Of a DNA stretch of 64,000 nucleotides, positions 33,305 through 41,848 are shown in pieces. Source of the stretch: Micromonospora_I sp040659735 (GTDB lineage Bacteria; Actinomycetota; Actinomycetes; Mycobacteriales; Micromonosporaceae); contig NZ_JBFANZ010000016.1 in NCBI RefSeq assembly GCF_040659735.1, forward strand, positions 1 through 64,000, written 5' to 3'. Below the pieces are notes generated by a model. It saw only the letters and a list, made by a program, of their open reading frames with translations. It had not been told where the DNA came from and made no database searches. Numbering within the stretch: the stretch's first letter is position 1; every line of letters starts with the position of its first letter. Made by a program: the position numbers and the translations under genes.

Positions 33305-35998
33305 TCAACTCGTGGCGCAGCCGACCGCCGACGGCGCGCCGTTACTCCCGGTCCAACTGCCGGTGAAGCCGAACGACGTCGTCGCACCGCCCGCGAGGCG
33401 CCCGTTGTAGGCGGCGTTGCGGACCGACACGTTCGCGCCGGTCTGGGTATGGGTGCCGCCCCACAGCTGGGCGACGGTCTGCCCGTTGGGGAAGCTCCAG
33501 CTCACCGTCCATCCGTCGATCGCCGACGTGCCGGTGTTGCGCACCGTCACCTCGGCCTGAAAGCCGCCCTGCCAGGAGCCGGTGACCCGGTAGGCCGCGG
33601 CACACCCGCCGGCCGGCGGCGCGGTCGGCGTGGCGGTGGGGGTGGGAGTGGGAGTGCTGGTCGGGACGCTCGTCGGGGTGGCCGTCGGCCCGGCCGGGCC
33701 ACCGAGCCGGTCGGCGACGAGGACACCCCGACCGTTGGTGCCGAGATAGACCCGTCCGTAGACCCTCGGGTCACCGGTCAGCGCCTCGCCCATGTTGCCG
33801 TACTGGTGCTTGTCGTCGTTGATCCGCACCCAGCCGACGCCGCCGTTGTCCGACCGGTAGACGCCGGTCACCCCGTCGAGCGTCGCGACCGCGAACACCG
33901 CCGGGTACATCTGCCCCGGCGCCGCCTTGCCGAAGCCGACGTTGATCGCCCCCGCCACCGTCGGAACCTTCGCGAACGAAGCCCCCGAGTTGGTCGAGTG
34001 GAAAAGTCCGCTCTCCCCGGCGAGCCAGACGTTCCCCTCCCGGCCCGGCACCGCCTTGAACTTGACGTTGCCGGTCGAGGGAAGGCCGCTCGCCGCGGTC
34101 GCGGTGAAGCTCGCGCCGCCATCGGTGCTGACGTAGAAGGTGCCGCCGCTGAAGCCGTAGAACCTCGCCGGGTTCTGTCGGTCGGATTCCACCACCGAGT
34201 TCTGCGGGAGTCCGGTCGATGCGGTCCAGGTGTTGCCGAAGCCGACCGAGTAGTGCACGCCGACGTCGCGGGGCGCCCAGACGAAGCGGCTGCCGTCGGC
34301 CGCCGCCGCGATCGTGCCCCCCTCGTTGACGCCGCCCGGCTCGGTGCCCTGGAACCAGTTCGCTCCGCCGTCGGTCGAGAAGGCCGCGTGGCTGTCGCCG
34401 GGCCGGTCGGAGTCGGTGAAGTTGCCGGCGCGCACCATCACGCCCGGGTTGAGTTCGGCGTAGTCCAGGCTCGTCGTGGTGGTGAACCCCGGTTGCCGGA
34501 ACATCATCGGCGGCACCGCGTCGAGGTTGGCGTGCCGGAAGCCGCCGATGTCCCCGAGGGCGCTGATCAGCGGCGCCCCGCTCGGTGGACTGATCAGATC
34601 GAGCACCGCCGTCTCTTCCAGCCCCTTCACCATCGGGCGGATGGTGATCTGCCCGCCGGCGTCCCACCTGGCGAGGTCGGTGCTGCCGTAGATGGTCGCG
34701 CCGGTGCCGTACATGAAGCGGTTGGAGTCGAACGGGTCGATCTCCATCGACTCCGTCATCCACCCCAGTTTCGGCGCCGTCTCCGGGGGCGCCGGGTCGC
34801 CGCCGAAGCTCAACCACGGCACCGGGGAGATGTCCATGGTGTAGCGGTTGGTGCGGTTGGGGTAGCCGCTGAACTCCCAGATGCGGCTCCAGGTCGCGCC
34901 GCCGTCGCGGCTGCGGAAGAAGATGACGTCGGGCCACCAGGAGACCTGGGTCGCCACCATGAGCGTGTTCGGGTTCTGCCGGTCGATGGTCAGGCCGCTG
35001 TAGCCGAAGTAGTCGTCGGCGCTGCTCGACGGGATCGGGCTGATCTGCGTCCATGTGCCGGTCGCCGTGTCGTACTTCCACACATCGCCCTTGCCGCCGT
35101 CGTAGGGACCGCCGGTGTCGCTGGTCGCGATGTAGAGATGGCCGCCGACCGTGTCCAGCACGCCCTTGTGCGCGAGGTACCCGGTCGGCTGCCCGGCGAC
35201 CCGTTCCCACGTCGTGCCGCCGTTGGTCGTGCGGTAGACGGTGTTCTGCTTGTCCGCCACCCCCACGTAGATCGTCCGGGTCGCGTTCCCCGCGGTGCCG
35301 CTGCGCTTGTCGAAGGTGACCCAGACGACGCCCTGGTTGTCACTGCCGTACCCGGTGGGGTCGCCCGGGTCGGCGACGTAGTTGCCGGCGTTCGGGAAGC
35401 TGGTGACCCTGGCCCAGCTCACGCCGGAGTCGGTGCTGCGCCACAGTCCGTTGCCGCTCGGCGCGCCGAGATACAGGACGCTGTTGCGGTTGGGGTCGAT
35501 GGCCAGCCGCTCCCCCATGCCGCGCCCCGGCATGTTGCCGCCGAGCTTGAACGGCAACTCGCTCGCCTGCCAGGTGCCGCCCTTGTCGGTGGAGCGCAGG
35601 ATCGCGCCCCTGTTCGGGTCCCAACTGTTGGTGTACATGCCGGCGGCGACGTAGACCCGGTTGGTCTGCACCGGGTCCGTGGCCAGGCTGACCACGCCGT
35701 TGTGGCCCCACCGGTCGTGGCCGACGTGGTCCAGCAGCGGGATCCACGACTGGCTGGCCTGTTCCCACCGGTAGGCGCCGCCGATGTCGGTGCGCGCGTA
35801 GATGAGGTTCTTCTCCGTCTGGTTGAACACGATGCCGGGCACGAAGCCGCCGCCGTCGATCCGGACGTTCTTCCACGAGTACGGCTCGGCGGCAGCGGCA
35901 GCGGCGGGGGTCGCGACGACGACGGCCGCCTGGACCGCGACGGCGACCGAAGCGGCGGCGACGACCGCGGCGAGGGCGCTGACGATGGGTTTGCGCAT
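33305..35998 (-). CDS. Secreted GH74 xyloglucanase with CBM2
   Basis: 897 aa extracellular enzyme that cleaves xyloglucan backbones. ATG 35998 is preceded by AGAGGAAC and gives a Sec signal peptide (residues ~1-38, ending ATPAAAAAA). The GH74 domain (~40-765) is a double seven-bladed propeller rich in DGGxxW/STDGG-type repeats; the two catalytic aspartates fit ARTDIGGAYRW (~residue 70) and ALGDIGGFRH (~475). A Pro/Thr linker (~766-795) leads to a family 2 cellulose-binding module (AAYRVTGSWQGGFQAEV ... SWSFPNGQTV). It may act with the other hydrolases here on plant wall material. A clean 12-bp GAGAGCGCTCTC site was not found upstream, so its control differs from the GH81 gene. Confidence 0.93.
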   Translation of the reverse strand: MRKPIVSALAAVVAAASVAVAVQAAVVVATPAAAAAAEPYSWKNVRIDGGGFVPGIVFNQTEKNLIYARTDIGGAYRWEQASQSWIPLLDHVGHDRWGHNGVVSLATDPVQTNRVYVAAGMYTNSWDPNRGAILRSTDKGGTWQASELPFKLGGNMPGRGMGERLAIDPNRNSVLYLGAPSGNGLWRSTDSGVSWARVTSFPNAGNYVADPGDPTGYGSDNQGVVWVTFDKRSGTAGNATRTIYVGVADKQNTVYRTTNGGTTWERVAGQPTGYLAHKGVLDTVGGHLYIATSDTGGPYDGGKGDVWKYDTATGTWTQISPIPSSSADDYFGYSGLTIDRQNPNTLMVATQVSWWPDVIFFRSRDGGATWSRIWEFSGYPNRTNRYTMDISPVPWLSFGGDPAPPETAPKLGWMTESMEIDPFDSNRFMYGTGATIYGSTDLARWDAGGQITIRPMVKGLEETAVLDLISPPSGAPLISALGDIGGFRHANLDAVPPMMFRQPGFTTTTSLDYAELNPGVMVRAGNFTDSDRPGDSHAAFSTDGGANWFQGTEPGGVNEGGTIAAAADGSRFVWAPRDVGVHYSVGFGNTWTASTGLPQNSVVESDRQNPARFYGFSGGTFYVSTDGGASFTATAASGLPSTGNVKFKAVPGREGNVWLAGESGLFHSTNSGASFAKVPTVAGAINVGFGKAAPGQMYPAVFAVATLDGVTGVYRSDNGGVGWVRINDDKHQYGNMGEALTGDPRVYGRVYLGTNGRGVLVADRLGGPAGPTATPTSVPTSTPTPTPTATPTAPPAGGCAAAYRVTGSWQGGFQAEVTVRNTGTSAIDGWTVSWSFPNGQTVAQLWGGTHTQTGANVSVRNAAYNGRLAGGATTSFGFTGSWTGSNGAPSAVGCATS

Positions 35999-36184
35999 GT
36001 GGGGTTCCTCTCGAGGCGTGCGCATTGCCATGGGCAGACAACGGCCATGCACCGAGAGGACGAGAGGCACCGACGAGGCGGAGCCGTGCCGCGCGGACAT
36101 GAGCGAACGATGTCTGTGTGTCAGGAGCTGCCCTCGGGCTCCCGAACCGGCCTCATGGCTCCCGCACCGGCCTTCGTGCAGACA

Positions 36185-36213
36185 TTCACACACATGCTTG
36201 CGACGGCTGTCAA
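36185..36213 (-). promoter_or_regulatory. Putative promoter of the GH74 gene
   Basis: On the minus strand a consensus -35 TTGACA (36208-36213) is followed after 17 nt by TGTGAA (36185-36190), about 190 nt before the GH74 start. The -10 is poor. Confidence 0.35.
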
Positions 36214-36227
36214 TCACGCGGCGTACG

Positions 36228-36265
36228 ACAAAACGCCGTGACGCCGCTTGCGCGGCGTCACGGCG
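36228..36265 (-). terminator. Intrinsic terminator
   Basis: Perfect 14-bp stem (36234-36247 with 36252-36265), 4-nt loop, then TTTT on the minus strand, downstream of the gene ending at 36307. Confidence 0.85.
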
Positions 36266-36306
36266 GACGAGTGGTTTCCGAACGGGCGGTGGAGCCTGCG
36301 TCTGGG

Positions 36307-36702
36307 CTATCCCACCGCGGGGGAGGTCGGACCCGGCGGCTCGGTCGGCCCCGGATCGGGCGTCGGCGCCGGTGGCGTCGCCGTCGACGCGGGCGGATCG
36401 GACGGTTCGGCGGTGTGCACCGGCTCTGGCGGCACGTCGCCCGCGCCGGGCTGGCCCGGAGGGTGCCACACGCCGTCCGGATCAAGCTCTTCGTGCGATG
36501 AAGGAACGGGCAACTCCGGCGATGGCGACGACGACTCGGACGGCGACGCGCTGGGCGACGCGCTCGACTCGGGCGTCGTGATCGTTGCCGGCGGAGCCGC
36601 CGGCACCGGTTCGGCCCGGAACAGCGTGCCACCGAGCCAGACCGCGGGCCCCAGGCCAACCGCGACGATGGCCGCGAACAACACGCCTGCCTGCCTATTC
36701 AT
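36307..36702 (-). CDS. Small membrane-anchored Pro/Ser/Thr-rich protein
   Basis: 131 aa, ATG 36702 with GGGAG upstream. An N-terminal hydrophobic segment (RQAGVLFAAIVAVGLGPAVW) is a signal anchor or signal peptide. The remainder is almost all Pro, Ser, Thr, Glu and Asp, so an extended acidic extracellular stalk. No catalytic domain. Family unknown. Confidence 0.65.
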   Translation of the reverse strand: MNRQAGVLFAAIVAVGLGPAVWLGGTLFRAEPVPAAPPATITTPESSASPSASPSESSSPSPELPVPSSHEELDPDGVWHPPGQPGAGDVPPEPVHTAEPSDPPASTATPPAPTPDPGPTEPPGPTSPAVG

Positions 36703-36953
36703 TCGACAGCTCCCCTGGCTGGCTATCCCCACCGTGTCGTGCCCATGCCCGCTCGCACCGCGTCACGCGGGAGCGACCCGGGTGAGCGGTCGTGCCCGTC
36801 ATGCGGCCCTGCCGTTCATGGTGCCCTGTTTCCGACCGGCGGCGCAGTCACATTCTGGCGCGCGGGCCCAACCTCTGGCGGGTGGTCCCGCCATCCGGTC
36901 CGGTTCGGACGGTCGACTGGTCGCGATGCCGTCGCCGGCCCCGACGGGCGCGG

Positions 36954-37067
36954 TCAGTAGCCACCGCCACCACCGCCCGAACGGATCGTGAGCGCGATGA
37001 TCACGATGGCGACCACGGCGGCCGCTACGGCGATCCACACCCATGTCCTCGTTCTGGCCGACGCCAT
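36954..37067 (-). CDS. 37-residue single-pass membrane peptide
   Basis: A very short gene with a strong ribosome-binding site: GGAGGTG 6 nt before the ATG at 37067. The product starts MASARTRTW, has one transmembrane helix (VWIAVAAAVVAIVIIALTI) and ends in six Gly and a Tyr. Basic N-terminus inside, Gly tail outside by the positive-inside rule. Such peptides can modulate membrane complexes, but nothing specific can be said. It shares the strand with the small protein at 36307. Confidence 0.6.
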   Translation of the reverse strand: MASARTRTWVWIAVAAAVVAIVIIALTIRSGGGGGGY

Positions 37068-37224
37068 CGGCACCACCTCCCCGGTACGGGATACCCCGGG
37101 CGGTGGTGGCCATGTCTGCCGGATAGGCCCGGCGCAGGACGGTTACCTCGTGCACGAATGGCGTATCGGCAGCCGCGCGCCCGAGGTGAGGAAGCTGCCA
37201 CCGCCGGATGGCGAAAGATGCGAA

Positions 37225-37259
37225 GGCCCGCCTCCAACGATCGAGCCGGGAGGCGGGCC
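37225..37259 (-). terminator. Hairpin terminator of the alpha-amylase gene
   Basis: GGCCCGCCTCC (37225-37235) pairs perfectly with GGAGGCGGGCC (37249-37259), 13 nt past the amylase stop. Confidence 0.85.
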
Positions 37260-37272
37260 GTCGCTGGTGAAG

Positions 37273-38721
37273 TCAGCCGACCTTGGCGCCGGAGTGGATG
37301 GCGATGGCGTCATGCGCCGCGACGTTGGCCGAGAACCAGCCGGTGGAGTCGACCGTGATGACCGGCCCGGTGCAGGAGCCACCGGAATAGTCCCCGTGGA
37401 TCACGTCGCAGTAGCGTCCGGCCGGCAGGGCCGTCTGGTAACGACGGCCGTTGATCGCGGAGTCCTCGTCGTTGATTGTGAGGTAGCCGCGGTTGCCGCG
37501 ACCGAACGCGATGTGGTTGTTGCCGTTGTCGTACCAGTTGACGACGGAGGTGCCCTGGACCGCGTTGCGGAACGCCACCATGTTGGCGATCGCCTGCCAG
37601 CGGTGTTCGCACCGCCACCCCGAATAGCAGGTGGTGTTGCTGGTCCTGCCCGAGCCGTCGGAGGGCGGGCCCTGGTCGCGGTTGCTGAAGTCGTAGCTCG
37701 ACATCACGGTCGGCGAGCCGTACGGCCAGGCGAGCATGAACGCGTTGGCGAGCGCGTAGAGGCCGTTGTCCTTGTACGTGAGGATGTCGCCGCCGTCGCG
37801 CTGCGTGTCATGGTTGTCCACGAACACGGCCGCCTTGCCGGTGGCCAGGTGACCCCACGGCTCGCCGAAGTTGTTGAGGTAGGCGAGCCTCTCCCGCCGG
37901 AAGACCCGGCCGAGGTCCTTGCCGTACCGGAACTCGTGAACGTCTCCGTTGCCGGTGTACTCCCCCGGCTGGATCGGCTCGCCCGCGCCGTGGATGACCT
38001 CCTGGACGATGTACGCCGAGCGGGACAGTTTCCCCCTGATGGCGGCGATGTCACCGGCGGCCATGTGCTTGCTGGCGTCCAGCCGGAAGCCGTCCACGCC
38101 GAGGGCGAGCAGGTCGTTGAGGTAACCGGCGATCTTGGTCCGGACGTAGTCCGAGCCGGTGTTGAGGTCGGCGAGGTTGACCAGTTCGCAGTTCTGCACC
38201 TCGTACCGGTCGCCGTAGTTCGCGATGTCGTCGTTGCCGTTGCGACCGCAGTGGTGGAAGTCCTGGGTCTGGTAGATGCCGGGATAGTCGTAGTGGCCGT
38301 ACGACGAGCCGGCCCAGCCCGTACCGCCACCGTCCTGCCCGGACATGTGGTTGATCACGGAGTCGACGATGACCTTGACGCCGGCGTTGTGGCAGGTGTT
38401 GACCATGGACTGGAACTGGGCGCGGGTGCCCTTGCGGGAGTCGATCCGGTAGCTGACGGGCTGGTAGGCGACCCACCACTGCTGCCCGCGCACGTGTTCC
38501 TGCGGCGGCGAGACCTGCACGTAGCCGTAGCCGCGGGGGCCGAGGAAGCTCTGGCATTCGCTGGCGACGGAGGTCCAGTTCCACTCGAAGAGGTTGGCGA
38601 TGACGTTCTTGGTGCCGGCGGGTGCGGCGGCGGCCGGTTGGACGCTCGACGCGACGGGGGTGAGCAGGGCCGCGGTCAAGACGGCGGCCAGGCCGAACGA
38701 GGGCAAGCGGCGGTGGTGCAT
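37273..38721 (-). CDS. Secreted GH13 alpha-amylase
   Basis: 482 aa extracellular endo-acting alpha-1,4-glucanase. ATG 38721 follows AGGAGGT. Signal peptide ~1-33 (ending PAAAA). The catalytic barrel has the GH13 conserved regions: VIVDSVINH (I), GFRLDASKH with the nucleophile Asp (~210, II), IVQEVIHG with the acid/base Glu (~239, III) and FVDNHDTQR with the transition-state Asp (~301, IV). It is of the compact Streptomyces/animal type and ends with domain C; no starch-binding module is attached. A LuxR-ATPase regulator gene lies directly upstream on the same strand. Confidence 0.94.
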   Translation of the reverse strand: MHHRRLPSFGLAAVLTAALLTPVASSVQPAAAAPAGTKNVIANLFEWNWTSVASECQSFLGPRGYGYVQVSPPQEHVRGQQWWVAYQPVSYRIDSRKGTRAQFQSMVNTCHNAGVKVIVDSVINHMSGQDGGGTGWAGSSYGHYDYPGIYQTQDFHHCGRNGNDDIANYGDRYEVQNCELVNLADLNTGSDYVRTKIAGYLNDLLALGVDGFRLDASKHMAAGDIAAIRGKLSRSAYIVQEVIHGAGEPIQPGEYTGNGDVHEFRYGKDLGRVFRRERLAYLNNFGEPWGHLATGKAAVFVDNHDTQRDGGDILTYKDNGLYALANAFMLAWPYGSPTVMSSYDFSNRDQGPPSDGSGRTSNTTCYSGWRCEHRWQAIANMVAFRNAVQGTSVVNWYDNGNNHIAFGRGNRGYLTINDEDSAINGRRYQTALPAGRYCDVIHGDYSGGSCTGPVITVDSTGWFSANVAAHDAIAIHSGAKVG

Positions 38722-38804
38722 CGGACCTCCTGGGTCCTGGGGCGGATGCCCGGCGGGGGGACGGAGAACTGGCGCGCCTGCAACACTGATGAAACGTTGT
38801 CGCA

Positions 38805-38817
38805 AAGTTAGAAACTT
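38805..38817. promoter_or_regulatory. Inverted repeat upstream of alpha-amylase
   Basis: AAGTT and AACTT around AGA, about 85 nt before the amylase start, with flanking GCAA/TTGC giving a longer imperfect dyad reminiscent of actinomycete maltose-regulator sites. Weak. Confidence 0.3.
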
Positions 38818-38829
38818 GTTGCAGCGGTG

Positions 38830-39894
38830 TCAAGGCATCGACGGCACTGACTTGGAGTGCGCTCCAGGTGACGCCGTGGCCGGTTGACCGGAGCCGGTGA
38901 GTTGATGCCGTACCGCCCAGAGCGCGGCCTCGGTGCGCGATCCGGAACCGGTCTTGCGCAACAGGTTCGACACGTGCACGGTGACGGTCCGGATGGAGAT
39001 GCCCAGCGTGCGGGCGACCTGCTTGTTGGACATCCCCGAGGCCAGGCAGGCCAGCACCTCGATCTCGCGGGCCGTCAGCTCCGCCGCGTCGGCGGGCGCC
39101 GCCGCGGTGCGTCGCGACGGCAGCGGTTCGCCGATCAGGGCGGCGGGTCCGCTGCCGGCGACAGCCGCCAACAGCTCCATGACCAGGTACGGGTTGCCGC
39201 CGGTCCGCTGCCACACGGCCGGTCCCACCTCCGGCGGCAAGAGCTGCGCCGGATAGACCTGGGCCAGAATCGCGCCGATGTCGGCGACGGTCAGCGCGCC
39301 GAGGTGCTGACGGATCGCGCCGGGCGTGCCGGACAACCGCGCCAACGTCCGGGCGGCGAGCTCCGGCGAGACGGCCGTGTCCGGCGGACGGCTGGTGACG
39401 AGGAGCAGCGCGGGCAGCCCGGCCGCGGCGGCCAGCTCGCCGATGAGATTGAGACTCGCCGGGTCGAGCCCGTGCAGGTCCTCGACCACCAGCGCCACGG
39501 GGCCGGATGCGACCAGCGTCCGCACCACCCGTACGGCCAGGCGGAGCAGGGCGCCCGGGGCGAACCGCTCACGCGGTGCGTCGGGGTGCTGCGCCAGCCA
39601 CGCCAGCGCGTCCGCGGGGACCGGGAGCTGGCCGGTCTCGCATCCACTCAGGACCGCGGCCAGCCAGTCGTACGGCGCCGGCGTGTGCATGCGTGCCGCG
39701 CCGGAGAGCACGGTGCGCGGGCGCGGCGTGAAGGCGCGCAGCGCCGCGGCGACCAGCATGCTCTTGCCGGTGCCGGCGTCGCCGGTGATCACCGCCGTGA
39801 TCGGCCCGCCCACCCCGCTGGAACAGCGCTGCGACCAGGCCTGGACCAGCTCGTCGAGCTCCGCGCTCCGCCCGACCATCGACACCGGCCTCAT
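38830..39894 (-). CDS. LuxR-family regulator with N-terminal AAA ATPase domain
   Basis: 354 aa. The ATPase domain has Walker A ITGDAGTGKSMLV (~residue 36) and Walker B-like VALVVEDLHGLD. The C-terminal LuxR HTH is ELTAREIEVLACLASGMSNK followed by SIRTVTVHVSNLLRKTG. Actinomycete LAL regulators are usually ~900 aa; this one lacks the TPR half, so it is a short variant. ATG 39894 has no ribosome-binding site. It lies 108 nt upstream of the alpha-amylase and could be a MalT-like activator; that link is inferred from position only. Confidence 0.86.
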   Translation of the reverse strand: MRPVSMVGRSAELDELVQAWSQRCSSGVGGPITAVITGDAGTGKSMLVAAALRAFTPRPRTVLSGAARMHTPAPYDWLAAVLSGCETGQLPVPADALAWLAQHPDAPRERFAPGALLRLAVRVVRTLVASGPVALVVEDLHGLDPASLNLIGELAAAAGLPALLLVTSRPPDTAVSPELAARTLARLSGTPGAIRQHLGALTVADIGAILAQVYPAQLLPPEVGPAVWQRTGGNPYLVMELLAAVAGSGPAALIGEPLPSRRTAAAPADAAELTAREIEVLACLASGMSNKQVARTLGISIRTVTVHVSNLLRKTGSGSRTEAALWAVRHQLTGSGQPATASPGAHSKSVPSMP

Positions 39895-39957
39895 GGGTTC
39901 ACGATACGTAGTAGTGCGTACAGACACGGAGGCGGCGTTCTTGGCAGGCTGGCTCAC

Positions 39958-40677
39958 ATGAGCGTGATCTTGCGTACGGCCGCTGTCAGCAATCCCGGGC
40001 TGGTCCGACCGAACAATGAGGACGCGATGCATGTGGGGCAACGGTTACTCGCGGTCGCCGACGGGATGGGCGGCATGCCCGCCGGTGAGCTCGCGAGCAG
40101 GATCGTGATCAAAGCGCTCGCCCCGCTCGACGCGGCGCCGCCGGAAGCGGATGCGGGCACCGCGCTACGCGCGGCGCTCGAGGCGGCGAACGAGGAGATC
40201 CGCGTGTCGGCGGCGGCGGATCCCGCGCAGGAGGGCATGGGGACGACGGTCACCGCGCTCCTGCTCTCGGGCGAGCGGTTCGGGCTGCTCCACGTCGGCG
40301 ACTCACGCTGCTATCTGCTGCGCGACGCCACCCTGTCCCAGGTGACCAGGGACGACACCTTCGTGCAGTCGCTTGTCGACCAGGGCGCGCTGACCATGGC
40401 GGAGGCCCGCCGTCACCCGCGGCGTTCACTGATCACGCAGGCCGTGCAGGGCGAGCCGCTGTCGCCCACGTCGGCGGTGCTCACCGCCTGTCCCGCGGAC
40501 CGGCTCCTGCTCTGCAGCGACGGCCTCACCGACGTCGTCGCCGACGACGCGATCGACCTGGTGTTGCGCACCGGCCCCGGACCGCGCGACTGTGCCGAGC
40601 GGCTCGTGGAACTCGCGCTGGCGGCCGGCGCCCCCGACAACGTCACCGTCGTGGTCGCGGACGTCCTTTCCGGGTGA
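39958..40677 (+). CDS. PP2C-family Ser/Thr protein phosphatase
   Basis: 239 aa, soluble. Conserved metal-binding motifs are present in order: RPNNEDA, VADGMGGMPAGE, LLHVGDSRCYLLRD, QVTRDDTFVQ, LLLCSDGLTD and PDNVTVVVAD. This matches PstP/Stp phosphatases, which reverse Hanks-type kinase phosphorylation, but PstP normally has a transmembrane helix and sits with pknA/B; this one stands alone. ATG 39958 has a weak ribosome-binding site (GGCAGG). It is divergent from the LuxR gene with a 63-nt gap. Confidence 0.92.
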   Translation: MSVILRTAAVSNPGLVRPNNEDAMHVGQRLLAVADGMGGMPAGELASRIVIKALAPLDAAPPEADAGTALRAALEAANEEIRVSAAADPAQEGMGTTVTALLLSGERFGLLHVGDSRCYLLRDATLSQVTRDDTFVQSLVDQGALTMAEARRHPRRSLITQAVQGEPLSPTSAVLTACPADRLLLCSDGLTDVVADDAIDLVLRTGPGPRDCAERLVELALAAGAPDNVTVVVADVLSG

Positions 40678-40693
40678 GCGGGGCCGGTCGCCG

Positions 40694-40942
40694 TCACGCC
40701 GCGGAGGCGGGTCGCCAGCCGGTCGGACGCGAATTCTGTTGCCGCTGACGCTGCCGCGCCACGTCGCAGCCGCCGAGCAGCGCAGCCTCGTCGACGTGCG
40801 CGGCGATCATCGCGCGCCAGGCGTCGACGCTCGTCGTGGGATCCGATGGAACCCACCGGTGGGCTCCGTCGGTGTAGTGCAGCGCGTCTCCAGCCGGTCC
40901 TTGCATTCCGCTCATGATTCCCGCGAAGTCGCCGACTGGCAT
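40694..40942 (-). CDS. Hypothetical protein
   Basis: An 82-residue open frame with coding-like composition; candidate starts are ATG 40942, 40915 and 40906, none with a strong ribosome-binding site. The readable segment GDALHYTDGAHRWVPSDPTT is followed by a helix (VDAWRAMIAAHVDEAALL) and a Gln/Arg-rich tail. No family recognised. It is divergent from the GntR gene. Confidence 0.4.
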   Translation of the reverse strand: MPVGDFAGIMSGMQGPAGDALHYTDGAHRWVPSDPTTSVDAWRAMIAAHVDEAALLGGCDVARQRQRQQNSRPTGWRPASAA

Positions 40943-40991
40943 CCACGTGTACACGTCCAGCGGGGCATCAAGCGGGGCATATCGTCCCCGC

Positions 40992-41402
40992 GTGATCTCC
41001 GATGAGCGCAACGTCACAGGCTATCGGCAGTTGGCGGACGTGCTGCGCGACGAGATCGGCAGCGGCGCGCTGCCGGCGGGGAGCCGGTTTCCGTCGGAGC
41101 GGGACCTGCAGCAGCGCTTCGGCCTGGCCCGCGACACCGTGCGCTCGGCGGTCGCGATCCTGCGCGGCGAAGGGCTGGTCGTCGTACGGCACGGGCAACC
41201 GACGAGGGTGTCCGACCACGACGAGAAGGACGACCTGGCGCTGGAGCCCGGCGCGCAGGTGGAAGCGCGGATGCCGACTCCGGCGGAGCGGCAGCGTCTG
41301 GAGATGCCACAGGGGTGGCCCGTGTTGCACGTGGTACGCCGGGATGGCACCGGCGATCTGTACCCTGCTAACCGGTTTAGGCTAATTACGCCGGATTCAT
41401 GA
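40992..41402 (+). CDS. Short GntR-family transcriptional regulator
   Basis: 136 aa. The winged HTH of the GntR family is complete: LADVLRDEIGSGALPAGSRF, PSERDLQQRFGLARDTVRSA and LRGEGLVVVRHG. The effector part is only ~60 residues (RMPTPAERQRLEMPQGWPVL and onward), much shorter than a UTRA or FCD domain, a layout common in Micromonosporaceae. The GTG start at 40992 has little ribosome-binding sequence. The ligand and targets are unknown. Confidence 0.8.
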   Translation: MISDERNVTGYRQLADVLRDEIGSGALPAGSRFPSERDLQQRFGLARDTVRSAVAILRGEGLVVVRHGQPTRVSDHDEKDDLALEPGAQVEARMPTPAERQRLEMPQGWPVLHVVRRDGTGDLYPANRFRLITPDS

Positions 41403-41848
41403 GGATTGGCTTCATCTGAAAAGTTATCGGGCTCCGGGTGGGCTCGCAGGCGGGCGCGATCGCCTGCTCCGGCCGCGCGCGCAGCCACGACGGGTCGTCG
41501 TGAGCCCCCGGCGAACACGCCCCTGACCTGCGCCGGCAACCGGCGCCGACGCCGCCCGATCACCCTGGTGGAAGCGATCTTGAGACACCCCGACCCGCCC
41601 GACGGCCGATCCGCGGACTTTCCCAGCGGTCCCCGCACAGTGGACAGTGAGGGGGTCTCGAACCGCCGGCCGCATCGCGACATCACCTGATGTCGCAACA
41701 CGACCGTCGCGTAAGAAGACGCACAAATGGAAGCCTTGCCTTCCCGGCAACGCGGTGATTGACTGCCGAGCCGAGGGCAAAACGTGCGAATGATTCGCAG
41801 GTCGGGAACAACCGAAAGAGCGGGCATGTACCACGGCAAGGTCGCGTG
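41403..41848. other. Intergenic region before the conservon
   Basis: About 445 nt with no gene I can support. It presumably holds the conservon promoter. The stretch from about 41690 has lower GC than the flanks. Confidence 0.5.

Noticed and set aside
33212..36241. 1009-codon plus-strand open frame opposite the GH74 gene
   Set aside because: Same GC-bias shadow effect; composition is Arg/Gly/Ala-rich and no ribosome-binding site is present.
38793..38798. AACGTT as a LacI-type half-site before the amylase
   Set aside because: Six-base palindromes are frequent by chance; flanks do not extend the symmetry.
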